From Minwuiaceae bacterium (lineage in GTDB: Bacteria; Pseudomonadota; Alphaproteobacteria; Minwuiales; Minwuiaceae), in NCBI GenBank assembly GCA_028278525.1, contig JANQEE010000041.1, forward strand, positions 124,001-188,000: DNA of 64,000 nucleotides, written 5' to 3'. Each line of letters begins with the position of its first letter. Within the stretch, counting starts at the first letter, position 1. The translations under genes and the position numbers were made by a program. The notes under the pieces were generated by a model. That model did not search any database. It saw nothing but the letters and a program-made list of their open reading frames with translations, and was not told where the DNA came from. Shown one piece after another: positions 18,107 through 26,479 of the stretch.

Positions 18107-18703
18107 CTAACGTCGCCGCCGCCTGATCCCGGTCAGTCCCAACAATCCGGCGCCAAACAAGAGCATTGACGCCGGCTCGGGCACATCGGACACGGGCGAA
18201 AACCGGGCGAACACCGCATCGGGCAACGTTGTGGTGGTGTCAGTGAAGGGGTTGAAGACGTCCAAACCCACAAAATCGGGATCCGAGGGGTTGTTCTGGA
18301 TCTCTACCATCGTGAGTGTCACAAGATCGGTCACACTGAAGGGGATCAAGATGCTGCAATTCACGAAAGGGCACCCCAATGTGAGGTCGGGGCTGGTGTC
18401 GAAATTACCCAAAACCCCGTCGAGGAAAACCTGGTCCAGCAAGGCCTGCGCCGCGACCGTCGCGTCGGGCTGGGTGGTGAAGGCGAAGTCCGAGGCTTCA
18501 TCGCAATTGCCGAACAGGGCGGTGCAGGTTCCGTCGACGAAGTCGACATCGAACAGGGCGCCGCCGACATCGACATTCCGGGCGCCGGTCAACTGACCGG
18601 TGCCGTCGACGAGCAGCGTGGCCGCCCGCGCGTGTCCGGCAAACAGCCCGGTCGCGCCGATCCCGACGCAAAGGGCGAACAAAGTGGCTGTGATTTTCCC
18701 CAT
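18107..18703 (-). CDS. PEP-CTERM sorting domain protein (paralogue 2)
   Basis: 198 residues with the same plan as the neighbour downstream: signal peptide (GKITATLFALCVGIGATGLFAGHARA), ATLLVDGTGQLTGARNVDV, ALLDQVFLDGVLGNFDT and a C-terminal PEPASMLLFGAGLLGLTGIRRRRR. The four Cys of the middle region are in similar places in both copies. The start at 18701-18703 matches paralogue 1; an upstream frame to 18781 lacks a signal peptide. It is 33 bases from the paralogue's start and probably co-transcribed. Its role is unknown beyond likely surface or matrix export. Confidence 0.9.
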   Translation of the reverse strand: MGKITATLFALCVGIGATGLFAGHARAATLLVDGTGQLTGARNVDVGGALFDVDFVDGTCTALFGNCDEASDFAFTTQPDATVAAQALLDQVFLDGVLGNFDTSPDLTLGCPFVNCSILIPFSVTDLVTLTMVEIQNNPSDPDFVGLDVFNPFTDTTTTLPDAVFARFSPVSDVPEPASMLLFGAGLLGLTGIRRRRR

Positions 18704-19202
18704 ATCCCCTATCCCCAAACCTCGGCGTCTTCTGTCCCCGGGCCATCGGGGGTGGCGCGCTACGGTTAAACGAGGCTGCACGCAATAATCGTGCCAGGCG
18801 ATAGCGAAGAAACGCGATCAAAGGCTTATGCGGGAAGCGCTCGAAGCTTACCGCGTGACATGTAAACCATACCGACAGTCATTTTTGCACAATGCACCCG
18901 CGCGAGCGGGAATCATTGATGATCTGCAATAGCTTGGACGTATGAAATAGCTTATTCGTCTGTTGTAAAGCACGCCGACACGCACTCCCGGCCTGCAACG
19001 CGCCGACAGCCGGGCATTCCGCCTCGGAGCCAGGCCCGGTGAGCTTCTCTGACAGGATTTCGCTAACAGCGGCTTATGGCTAAACCACGACCTTCTTGGC
19101 TCTGGATTTCAGGGTCCGCTTCAGGCCCGATACCGGCCGTTTATGAGCTACAGCACGGATGACCGCACTTGGGTCCGAAAGCGCCCGTTCGTCCCATTCG
19201 CC
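18704..19202. other. 499-base gap upstream of the PEP-CTERM pair and downstream of metG
   Basis: No gene is supported; short frames here are shadows. It should contain the promoter for the PEP-CTERM pair (minus strand). A small inverted repeat TGCACAATGCA lies near 18887. No terminator for metG could be recognised. Confidence 0.4.
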
Positions 19203-20810
19203 TCAAGGGTCGATTTTCGGGAAGAGGAGGTCATCCTCACGGACTTCCGTTTCGTCCTGCCTCTCACCGTCGTCGGTTCGGGGCGATGCCGAATCCACGC
19301 CGAGTTGCCCGAGGAGCCTGTCGCTCGTGGCCGGCAAGAAGGGAGCGAGACATTGGCCAACGACCCGAAGTGAAATCACCAGTTCGAAGAGGCAGTGCCG
19401 GAGTTGCGCGTGCGCTAGTACGGATTCCTCTGTGCCTCCGAGGGAGATAGCCCGTTTCGCGAGCGACCAGGGTTCCGTGTCGGCCACGTACCTGTTCGCC
19501 AAGGCGATGACATCCCAGATTGCCGACAAGGCATCATTGAAGGCGAAGCTCTCGATGCGATCGTCGACAGTTTCTGGCAACTGCTGTGCCGCCAGAGATA
19601 GGGTGCCGGGTTCCACTGCTCCCGCAGCGGGCACTGGAACGACGCCGCCGAGGTAGCTCTCGATCATGCTCAAGGTCCTGTGCGCCAGATTGCCGAGTTG
19701 GCCGGCAAGATCCGATCTGTAAGCCTGAAGAAACCGTTCACGCGAGAAATCGCCATCTTCCGTGCTGCGGATGTGGCGCAGAAGATAGTAGCGCAGCGCA
19801 TCGCTGCCGAGCTCATGCGCAAGGGGAATTGGATCTATGGCGTTGCCCGCTGATTTGCCAATCTTTTCCCCTTCTACGGTCACATAGCCATGCACGAAGA
19901 TCCGGCTCGGTAACGCGAGGCCCGCGGACAGCAACATTGCGGGCCAGTAAACCGCGTGGAACCGTGTGATGCCCTTCCCGATTACGTGCTCCCTTGCCGA
20001 AGCATTGCTCCAGAACCGCGCAAAGTCGTCGCCGCCGGTGCCGTACTCGAGTGCCGTGACATAGTTGCCGAGCGCATCGAACCAGACATAGACGACCTGG
20101 CCTGGATCGCCGGGAACGGGGATACCCCATCCGCGGGCTCGGGCGCTGCTACGCGAGATGCTGAAATCCTCAAGCCCCTTCTCGATCCACCGCAGAACTT
20201 CGTTTCGGCGGCTGGCGGGTTCGACCATCAAGCGGCCCGATGCGATGGCTTCATGGAGCTCATCTTGGTACCGCGACAGACGGAAGAAATAGTTCTCTTC
20301 GGAGACCTCCTCCGGGGGCGTTCGGTGTTCCGGGCAACAGCCGTCCTGCAACTCGATCGGTTTATAGAACTGCTCGCAGCCGACACAGTAGAGCCCGTTA
20401 TAGGCTTTCCTGTAGACGTCGCCGTTGGCGGCGCAGGCGCGCCACAGCTTCTCGACTCCGTCCCTATGGCGTCGCTCTGCGCTCGTGCGAATGAAGTCAT
20501 CGACACTCAGGTTCAGCGCCGTCCCGAGGTCGAGGAATTTCCCGGCGTTCTCACCGACGAGCGTCTCGGGATCGACGCCTGCGGCCTCGGCGGCTTGAAC
20601 GTTCTTCAGACTGTTCTCGTCAGCGCCCGCCTGAAAGCGCACGGTGTAACCTTGGGCTCGCCGATACCGTGCCAATACGTCCGCCTGGATCATTTCCAGG
20701 GCGAAGCCAATGTGCGGCGGTGCATTCACATAGGGAATTGCCGTCGTGACATACCAAGTCGGCTTGTCGGCTTTTGCTGGCTTGTCGCGTGCTGTCTCGG
20801 CGTCTGGCAT
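19203..20810 (-). CDS. metG: Methionyl-tRNA synthetase
   Basis: The 535-residue class I synthetase charges tRNA with methionine. TTAIPYVNAPPHIGFALEMIQADVLARYRR has the HIGH site as PHIG. A zinc-knuckle-like YCVGCEQFYKPIELQDGCCPEH lies at about 140-165. WFDALGNYVTALEYG and ITRFHAVYWPAMLLSAGLALP are typical, and the KMSKS loop reads GEKIGKSAGN. Asp/Glu-rich residues end the protein and there is no C-terminal tRNA-binding domain. The ATG at 20808-20810 has GGAG 6 bases upstream and is preferred over a GTG 12 bases earlier. The KIGKS loop, the short length and the accessory setting raise the question whether this is a second, acquired MetRS. Its leader looks like an attenuator. Confidence 0.93.
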   Translation of the reverse strand: MPDAETARDKPAKADKPTWYVTTAIPYVNAPPHIGFALEMIQADVLARYRRAQGYTVRFQAGADENSLKNVQAAEAAGVDPETLVGENAGKFLDLGTALNLSVDDFIRTSAERRHRDGVEKLWRACAANGDVYRKAYNGLYCVGCEQFYKPIELQDGCCPEHRTPPEEVSEENYFFRLSRYQDELHEAIASGRLMVEPASRRNEVLRWIEKGLEDFSISRSSARARGWGIPVPGDPGQVVYVWFDALGNYVTALEYGTGGDDFARFWSNASAREHVIGKGITRFHAVYWPAMLLSAGLALPSRIFVHGYVTVEGEKIGKSAGNAIDPIPLAHELGSDALRYYLLRHIRSTEDGDFSRERFLQAYRSDLAGQLGNLAHRTLSMIESYLGGVVPVPAAGAVEPGTLSLAAQQLPETVDDRIESFAFNDALSAIWDVIALANRYVADTEPWSLAKRAISLGGTEESVLAHAQLRHCLFELVISLRVVGQCLAPFLPATSDRLLGQLGVDSASPRTDDGERQDETEVREDDLLFPKIDP

Positions 20811-20859
20811 TCCAATCTCCACGTCACGGTTCTCGTGAGGCGGATCATGGGACCAAAAA

Positions 20860-20882
20860 AACCGCCTCTCGTTGAGGCGGTT
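20860..20882 (-). terminator. Intrinsic terminator hairpin upstream of metG
   Basis: On the minus strand AACCGCCTC, loop AACGA, GAGGCGGTT is followed by a run of T (20859 to 20855). The stem is a perfect 9 bp. It lies about 45 bases before the metG ATG and after the small leader frame, in the position of an attenuator rather than of an upstream gene's terminator, since the upstream neighbour soxB runs the other way. Confidence 0.75.
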
Positions 20883-20906
20883 CTCGGCTCGGTCTGTGTC
20901 AGGGCT

Positions 20907-20960
20907 TCATCTACACATGCGAAAGAGCGCCGCCTCCGGATAAGAGCGCCGCATCATCAT
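20907..20960 (-). CDS. Putative Met-rich leader peptide of metG (17 aa)
   Basis: The frame reads MMMRRSYPEAALFRMCR and stops with TGA. Four of 17 residues are Met and three are consecutive at the start, which fits a sensor of charged methionyl-tRNA. No strong ribosome site is seen before the first ATG, which is the main weakness. Codons 8-11 contain the segment that could act as antiterminator. It is too short to be called from coding statistics; support is its position before a terminator and metG. Confidence 0.4.
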   Translation of the reverse strand: MMMRRSYPEAALFRMCR

Positions 20961-21256
20961 CGAGACGAAGGTTGTGACCTGACAAACCTGCATCGGCGAC
21001 ACTTAGCTCTGGATGGGAAGGAAGTCAACGACAGTCAAAGGCCGCTCAAGGGTCAACACCGAACTCTGAATGGCTTTCGCGCCACGGCGTCTGTGAGCTG
21101 AAGCCGGACGCCCACTGGGCAGGACCACGGTGCTAAGCAACATCGATCCGCTTCTTTTACACCTCGAAAACGTCGCTGTTGCGCCAACTTGCGTCAATCC
21201 AGGCATTGTTTCCCCGTTCGGCCATCGTCTATAAACGCGGCGGATTGGTCCGGGCA

Positions 21257-21285
21257 TTGACTTGTCTCGTCTAAGTCTTTGTAAC
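21257..21285 (+). promoter_or_regulatory. Likely sigma70-type promoter of the sarcosine oxidase operon
   Basis: TTGACT (21257-21262) and TGTAAC (21280-21285) are separated by exactly 17 bases and lie about 38 bases before the soxB start. Match to consensus is 5 of 6 and 4 of 6. No operator was recognised around it. Confidence 0.45.
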
Positions 21286-21322
21286 GGGTATAAAAACCAA
21301 GCTTGGCAGCAGGGTTGGGCGG

Positions 21323-22573
21323 ATGAAGAAGTACTCGGTCTTCAGCCTCGTTCGGAACGCGCTCGATTACCACCGCAACTGGCAGCAGGCGTGGCGGTCG
21401 CCCGCGCCGAAATCGGCTTACGACGTCATCGTCGTCGGTGGTGGCGGCCATGGCCTCGCGACCGCCTATTACCTGGCCAAGGAATGCGGCATTACCAACG
21501 TTGCGGTGATCGAGAAGGGCTGGCTCGGCGGCGGCAATACCGGGCGCAACACCACCATCATCCGCGCCAACTACCTGCAGGACGAGAGCACCGGCATCTA
21601 TGCCCACGCCCTCGACCTCTGGGACACGCTCAGCACCGAGCTGAACTACAACGTCATGTTCTCCAAGCGCGGCGTGCTGCACCTCGCGCACAACCAGCAC
21701 GACCTCAAGGAACTCGCCCGCCGCCACAACGCCAACCGCATGATGGCGAACGAGTTGGAGTTCCTGACGCCGGAACAGGTCAAGGCCTTTGTGCCGATCA
21801 TCAACATCTCGCCCGACGTGCGCTATCCGGTGCTGGGCGGCAGCCTGCAGCGCCGCGCCGGCGTCGCCCGCCACGACGCGGTCGCCTGGGGCTACGCCCG
21901 CGCCGCCGACTCGCTCGGCGTCGACATCATCCAGAACTGCGAGGTCACCGGCTTCCGCATCGAGCAGGGGCAGATGAAAGGCGTCGAGACGACGCGCGGC
22001 TTCATCGCTTCCCCGAAAGTCGGCTGCGTCGCCGCCGGCCACTCGTCCGTCCTCGGCGCGATGGCGGGCCTCCGCCTGCCGATCGAAAGCCACCCCCTGC
22101 AGGCGCTGGTTTCCGAACCGCTCAAGCCGTTCTTCGACACGGTGGTGATGTCCAACACTGTGCACGTCTATGTCAGCCAGTCCGACAAGGGCGAGTTGGT
22201 CATGGGCGCCGGCATCGACGCCTACAACGGCTATTCGCAGCGCGGCTCGCTGCCGCCGATCGAGCATCTCTTGTCGGCCGCCATGGAGCTCTATCCGGTC
22301 TTCAGCCGCGTCCGGGTCTTACGCAAATGGGGCGGCATCGTCGACATCTGCCCGGACGCCAGCCCGCTGATCACCAAGACCCCGGTCCAGGGCCTCTACT
22401 TCAATTGCGGCTGGGGCACCGGCGGCTTCAAGGCGACGCCCGGCTCCGGCCACGTCTTCGCCCACACCATCGCGCGCGACGACCCGCACCCGCTCGCCGC
22501 CGCGTTCCGGCTGGAGCGTTTCGCCACCGGCAACCTGGTGGACGAGAACCTCGCCGCCGCTGTGGCGCACTAG
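21323..22573 (+). CDS. soxB: Sarcosine oxidase beta subunit
   Basis: The 416-residue flavoprotein subunit carries the site of sarcosine oxidation. It opens [26 protein letters not shown], has the FAD-binding [18 protein letters not shown] with [25 protein letters not shown], and [23 protein letters not shown], containing the region that holds the covalent FMN His. The end LFQL-type segment [20 protein letters not shown] is typical. It oxidises N-methylglycine to glycine while the methyl group goes to tetrahydrofolate or formaldehyde and oxygen becomes H2O2. It is first in the soxBDAG operon, 12 bases before soxD. Confidence 0.96.
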   Translation: MKKYSVFSLVRNALDYHRNWQQAWRSPAPKSAYDVIVVGGGGHGLATAYYLAKECGITNVAVIEKGWLGGGNTGRNTTIIRANYLQDESTGIYAHALDLWDTLSTELNYNVMFSKRGVLHLAHNQHDLKELARRHNANRMMANELEFLTPEQVKAFVPIINISPDVRYPVLGGSLQRRAGVARHDAVAWGYARAADSLGVDIIQNCEVTGFRIEQGQMKGVETTRGFIASPKVGCVAAGHSSVLGAMAGLRLPIESHPLQALVSEPLKPFFDTVVMSNTVHVYVSQSDKGELVMGAGIDAYNGYSQRGSLPPIEHLLSAAMELYPVFSRVRVLRKWGGIVDICPDASPLITKTPVQGLYFNCGWGTGGFKATPGSGHVFAHTIARDDPHPLAAAFRLERFATGNLVDENLAAAVAH

Positions 22574-22585
22574 GAGCGACAGGCC

Positions 22586-22867
22586 ATGCTGCTGATCACC
22601 TGCCCCTATTGCGGCCCCCGGTCGGAGGAGGAATTCGCCTACGGCGGCGAGGGCCATATCGCCCGGCCGGCCGACACGGATGGCTTGAGCGACGATGAAT
22701 GGGCCGATTACCTCTTCATGCGCACCAACCCGAAGGGCGTGCACTACGAGCGCTGGGTGCATGCCCACGGCTGCCGGCGCTGGTTCAACGCCGTCCGCGA
22801 CACCGCGACCAACGAATTCCTGGCGTTCTACCGCGTCGATGAAAAGAAACCGGAGATCGACCGTTGA
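22586..22867 (+). CDS. soxD: Sarcosine oxidase delta subunit
   Basis: The 93-residue subunit has the zinc-binding CPYCGPR at its start, with His and Cys near the end (HAHGCRRWFNAVRDT). YLFMRTNPKGVHYERWVHAHGC is highly characteristic of SoxD. It has a structural role in the heterotetramer. It lies 12 bases after soxB and overlaps soxA by 4 bases, as in the standard gene order. Confidence 0.96.
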   Translation: MLLITCPYCGPRSEEEFAYGGEGHIARPADTDGLSDDEWADYLFMRTNPKGVHYERWVHAHGCRRWFNAVRDTATNEFLAFYRVDEKKPEIDR

Positions 22868-25800
22868 CCGGGCGTTTTCGTCTGCCGGAAGGCGGCCGGG
22901 TGGACCGTGGCCGGCGCATCTCCTTCACCTTCGACGGCAAGGCCTATCACGGGCTCGGCGGTGACACGCTCGCTTCGGCGCTGCTCGCCAACGGCGTTCA
23001 CCTGACCGGGCGCAGCTTCAAGTACCACCGCCCGCGCGGCATCATGACCGCCGGCCCGGAGGAACCGAACGCCTTGATCCAGCTCGAGCCCGGCGCCCAC
23101 ACCCAGCCTAACACCCGGGCCACCGTGATCGAGCTCTACGAGAACCTGGCCGCGGCCAGCCAGAACAACTGGCCGAGCCTGGAAAACGACGTCGGCGAGG
23201 TGAACAACCTGCTCGGCCGCTTCTTCCCCGCGGGCTTTTACTACAAGACCTTCATGTGGCCCGGCAAAGCCTGGCACTTCTACGAATACATCATCCGCCG
23301 CGCCGCCGGTCTCGGCCGCGTGCCGGAGACGCCGGACCCCGACCGGTACGAGCGGATCTATGCCCATTGCGACGTGCTGGTCGTCGGCGGGGGCCCGGCC
23401 GGCCTCGCCGCGGCGCTGGCCGCCGGCCGTGCCGGCGCGCGCGTCATCCTGGCGGACGAGCAGAACGAGCTCGGCGGTGCGCTGCTCGCGGACAAGGTCG
23501 CCATCGATGGCAAGCCGGCCATGCAGTGGGTCGGCGCCACCGTCGCCGCCCTGCAAAAGATGGACAATGTCCGTCTGTTCGGCCGCACCACGGCGTTCGG
23601 TTACTACGACCACAACTACCTCGGCCTGTTGGAGCGGGTGACCGACCATCTCGGCCCGCAACCGGCCGGCGTCGGCGAGGAACTGCCGCGGCAACGGCTT
23701 TGGAAGGTGCGCGCCAAACAGGTCGTGCTCGCCGCCGGCGCCATCGAACGGCCGCTGGTGTTCGCCGACAACGACCGGCCCGGTGTCATGCTCGCCGGCG
23801 CGGCGCGCACCTATCTCAATCGCTACGGCGTCAAGCCCGGCCGGCGCGCCGTGATCTTCACCAACAACGACAGCGCCTATTCGGCCGCGCTCGACCTCAA
23901 GGCCGCCGGCGTCCAGGTCACCGTCGCCGACCTCCGTCACGACGCCGGCCAGCACGGCGTCTCCCTGGACGCCATGGGCGCGGGGATCGAAGTGCTGGCG
24001 GAGCACGCCATCGTCGAGACCCAGGGCCGCAAGCGGGTCAATTCGGTCAAGGTCGCCAGGATCAACCCGGCCGGCGACGCGCTCGCCGGCGGCACCCGGC
24101 GGATCGAATGCGATGTCGTCTGTATGTCCGGCGGCTGGAACCCGACAGTGCATCTGTTCTCCCAATCCGCCGGCAAGCTCCGCTTCGACGAGGCGATTGC
24201 GGCCTTCGTGCCGGACAAGGCGGCCCAGGCGGTCGCCGCCGCCGGCGCCTGCAACGGCGCCTTCGATCTCGCCGGCTGCCTGCGCGAGGGCGACGCCGCC
24301 GGCATCGACGCCGCCGCGGCGACGGGCTTTAAAGCCAAGGGCAGGGCGCCCAACAAGCCGAAGGCGGAAACCCGCGCGGAATCGCCGATCCGTCCGCTTT
24401 GGCTGGTGCCCGGTCTCAAGCCGGTCGGCCAGGGCGGCAAACACTTCGTCGACTTCCAGAACGATGCCACCGCCGCCGACGTGCAGCTCGCCGCGCGCGA
24501 GTCGTTCATCTCCGTCGAACACCTGAAGCGCTACACCACCACCGGCATGGGCACCGACCAGGGTAAGACCTCCAACGTCAACGCCCTCGGCATCCTCGCC
24601 CGCGCCCGGCAGGAGGATATCCCCGCCGTCGGCACCACCACCTTTCGGCCGCCCTACACGCCGGTCACGTTCGGCGCCATCGCCGGCCGCGACATCGGCG
24701 CGCTCGCCGATCCGGTGCGCACCACGCCGATGCACCGCTGGCACGTCAACGCTGGCGCGGAATTCGAGGACGTCGGCCAGTGGAAGCGGCCGTTCTACTA
24801 TCCGCGCGCCGGCGAGGGCATGCGGGACGCGGTCAACCGCGAAGTCCTCGCGGTGCGCGACAGCGTCGGCATCCTCGACGCCACCACCCTCGGCAAGATC
24901 GATATCCAGGGCCCGGACGCCGCCGAGTTCCTCAACTGGGTCTACGTCAACGGCTGGAAGACGCTGAAGCCCGGCCGCTGCCGCTACGGCCTGATGCTGC
25001 ACGAAGACGGCATGATCTTCGACGACGGCGTCACTGCCTGCCTGGGCGAGAACCATTACCTGATGCACACCACCACCTCCGGCGCGGCCAACGTCCTCGC
25101 CTGGCTGGAGGAGTGGCTGCAGACCGAATGGCCGCACCTCAAGGTGTTCTGCACCACCGTCACCGAACAGTTCGCCGTCGCCAACATCGCCGGCCCCAAC
25201 GCCAGCCGCCTGCTGAAGGAGCTCGGCCCCGACCTCGACCTGGACCCGAAGACCTTCCCGCATATGTCGGTGCAGCACGGCCCCGTCGCTGGCATCCCGG
25301 CCCGCGTCTTCCGCGTCAGCTTCACCGGCGAGGCGTCGTACGAGATCAACGTGCCGTCGTCCTACGGCATGGCGCTCTGGCGCGCGCTGATCACCGCCGG
25401 CGAGAAATACGCGATCACCCCGTTCGGCACCGAGGCCCTGCACGTGCTGCGCGCCGAGAAGGGCTACATCATGGTCGGTCAGGACACCGACGGCACCATG
25501 ACGCCGGCGGATGCCGGCTTCGGCCGTATGGTGTCGACTAAGAAGGACTTCCTCGGCCGCCGCTCGTTGAGCCGCGCCGACATGCAGAAGCCCGACCGCA
25601 AGCAACTCGTCGGCCTGCTCACCGACGATCCCAAGGAAGTGCTGCCCGAAGGCGCGCATGTGGTCGAGCAGTTCAAGGAACAGCCGCCCATGCCCCACCT
25701 CGGCCATGTCACCTCGAGCTACTGGAGCCCGACCATCGGCCGCTCCATCGCGCTCGCCGTGGTCCGTGGCGGGTTCGAGCGCAAGGGCAGCAAGTTGCAG

Positions 25801-25884
25801 GTCGCCTTGCGCGACCGCGGCGTGCCGGTCACCGTCACCGATACGGTATTCGTCGATCCGGAGGGCAAGCGGCTCCATGGTTGA
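22864..25884 (+). CDS. soxA: Sarcosine oxidase alpha subunit
   Basis: The 1006-residue subunit has an N-terminal 2Fe-2S-ferredoxin-like region without the usual cysteines (FTFDGKAYHGLGGDTLASALLANGVHLTGRSFKYHRPRG). An NAD-binding module follows (VLVVGGGPAGLAAALAAGRAGARVILADEQ), then VVCMSGGWNPTVHL, and from about 610 a C-terminal aminomethyltransferase (GcvT-like) half (GEASYEINVPSSYGMALW, HVLRAEKGYIMVGQDTDGTMTPADAG) that passes the one-carbon unit to tetrahydrofolate. Length is normal for the heterotetrameric enzyme. It overlaps soxD by 4 and soxG by 8 bases, so translation is coupled. Confidence 0.97.
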   Translation: MTGRFRLPEGGRVDRGRRISFTFDGKAYHGLGGDTLASALLANGVHLTGRSFKYHRPRGIMTAGPEEPNALIQLEPGAHTQPNTRATVIELYENLAAASQNNWPSLENDVGEVNNLLGRFFPAGFYYKTFMWPGKAWHFYEYIIRRAAGLGRVPETPDPDRYERIYAHCDVLVVGGGPAGLAAALAAGRAGARVILADEQNELGGALLADKVAIDGKPAMQWVGATVAALQKMDNVRLFGRTTAFGYYDHNYLGLLERVTDHLGPQPAGVGEELPRQRLWKVRAKQVVLAAGAIERPLVFADNDRPGVMLAGAARTYLNRYGVKPGRRAVIFTNNDSAYSAALDLKAAGVQVTVADLRHDAGQHGVSLDAMGAGIEVLAEHAIVETQGRKRVNSVKVARINPAGDALAGGTRRIECDVVCMSGGWNPTVHLFSQSAGKLRFDEAIAAFVPDKAAQAVAAAGACNGAFDLAGCLREGDAAGIDAAAATGFKAKGRAPNKPKAETRAESPIRPLWLVPGLKPVGQGGKHFVDFQNDATAADVQLAARESFISVEHLKRYTTTGMGTDQGKTSNVNALGILARARQEDIPAVGTTTFRPPYTPVTFGAIAGRDIGALADPVRTTPMHRWHVNAGAEFEDVGQWKRPFYYPRAGEGMRDAVNREVLAVRDSVGILDATTLGKIDIQGPDAAEFLNWVYVNGWKTLKPGRCRYGLMLHEDGMIFDDGVTACLGENHYLMHTTTSGAANVLAWLEEWLQTEWPHLKVFCTTVTEQFAVANIAGPNASRLLKELGPDLDLDPKTFPHMSVQHGPVAGIPARVFRVSFTGEASYEINVPSSYGMALWRALITAGEKYAITPFGTEALHVLRAEKGYIMVGQDTDGTMTPADAGFGRMVSTKKDFLGRRSLSRADMQKPDRKQLVGLLTDDPKEVLPEGAHVVEQFKEQPPMPHLGHVTSSYWSPTIGRSIALAVVRGGFERKGSKLQVALRDRGVPVTVTDTVFVDPEGKRLHG

Positions 25885-26479
25885 CACCTTCTGGCGGCAG
25901 AGCCCGCTTTCTCATCTCAACCTCGCCGTCCGCGCCGGTCGCGGCCCGGCCGACGCCGGCATCGTCCTGGCCGAGCGGCCGTTCCAGGCCACCGTCAACC
26001 TGCGCGGCCGGGCGGAGCCGGAATTCCTCGCCGCCGTGGTCGACGCTTTCGGCCTGATGCTGCCGCTCAACGCCCCGGAAACCGCGACCGAGGGCGAGAT
26101 CACCGCGCTCTGGCTCGGCCCCGACGAATGGCTGATCTGCGCCGGCGACGACGGCGCCCGGTTGGTCGACCGTCTGCGCGGCGCCCTAAATGACCACCAC
26201 GCCGCCGTCACCGACGTGTCGGAAAACTACACCACCATCGCCTTGAGCGGCCCGCGCGCCGCCGACGTGCTGGCCAAGGGCTGCCCGCTCGATCTGCACC
26301 CGGTGAGTTTCCAGCCGGGCCACGTCGCCCAGACCATCATCGCCCGCGCCGACGTGATCCTGCACCAGACCGGCGCCGACGCCTACGACATCCGCGTCCG
26401 CCGTTCCTTCGCGGAATATCTCTGGACCTGGCTTGAGGACGCCGGCCTGGAATACGGCGTCGCGGTCGGCGAGGGCTAG
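25877..26479 (+). CDS. soxG: Sarcosine oxidase gamma subunit
   Basis: The 200-residue subunit has the GcvT-like small fold: RAEPEFLAAVVDAFGLMLPLNAPETA, TALWLGPDEWLICAGD, VTDVSENYTTIALSGPRAADVLAKGCPLDLHP and QTIIARADVILHQTGADAYDIRVRRSFAEYLWTWLEDAG. It contacts the folate-binding half of SoxA. The ATG at 25877 overlaps the soxA stop; an upstream frame to 25658 is a shadow. Its TAG overlaps by 4 bases the stop of the gene on the other strand, so no terminator separates the two transcripts. Confidence 0.95.
   Translation: MVDTFWRQSPLSHLNLAVRAGRGPADAGIVLAERPFQATVNLRGRAEPEFLAAVVDAFGLMLPLNAPETATEGEITALWLGPDEWLICAGDDGARLVDRLRGALNDHHAAVTDVSENYTTIALSGPRAADVLAKGCPLDLHPVSFQPGHVAQTIIARADVILHQTGADAYDIRVRRSFAEYLWTWLEDAGLEYGVAVGEG

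Larger units (their letters stand above)
20855..20960 (-). promoter_or_regulatory. Putative transcription attenuator in the metG leader
   Basis: Reading toward metG there is first a tiny Met-rich open frame (20960 to 20907), then a 9-bp terminator stem with a T-run (20882 to 20855), then metG. The leader contains GGAGGCGG (20937 to 20930), whose last seven bases can pair with the terminator's 5' arm (CCGCCTC). The same seven bases form the terminator's 3' arm, so the two structures exclude each other. A ribosome held at the opening Met codons would leave GGAGGCGG free and favour read-through. The pairing is seen in the sequence; the regulation is inference. Confidence 0.5.

Noticed and set aside
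19143..19373. Plus-strand frame of 76 residues opposite the 3' end of metG
   Set aside because: It lies on the antisense of a well-supported synthetase gene and has no ribosome site or family pattern.
22828..25887. 1019-residue minus-strand frame opposite soxA
   Set aside because: A shadow of the real sarcosine oxidase gene, typical of high-G+C coding DNA.
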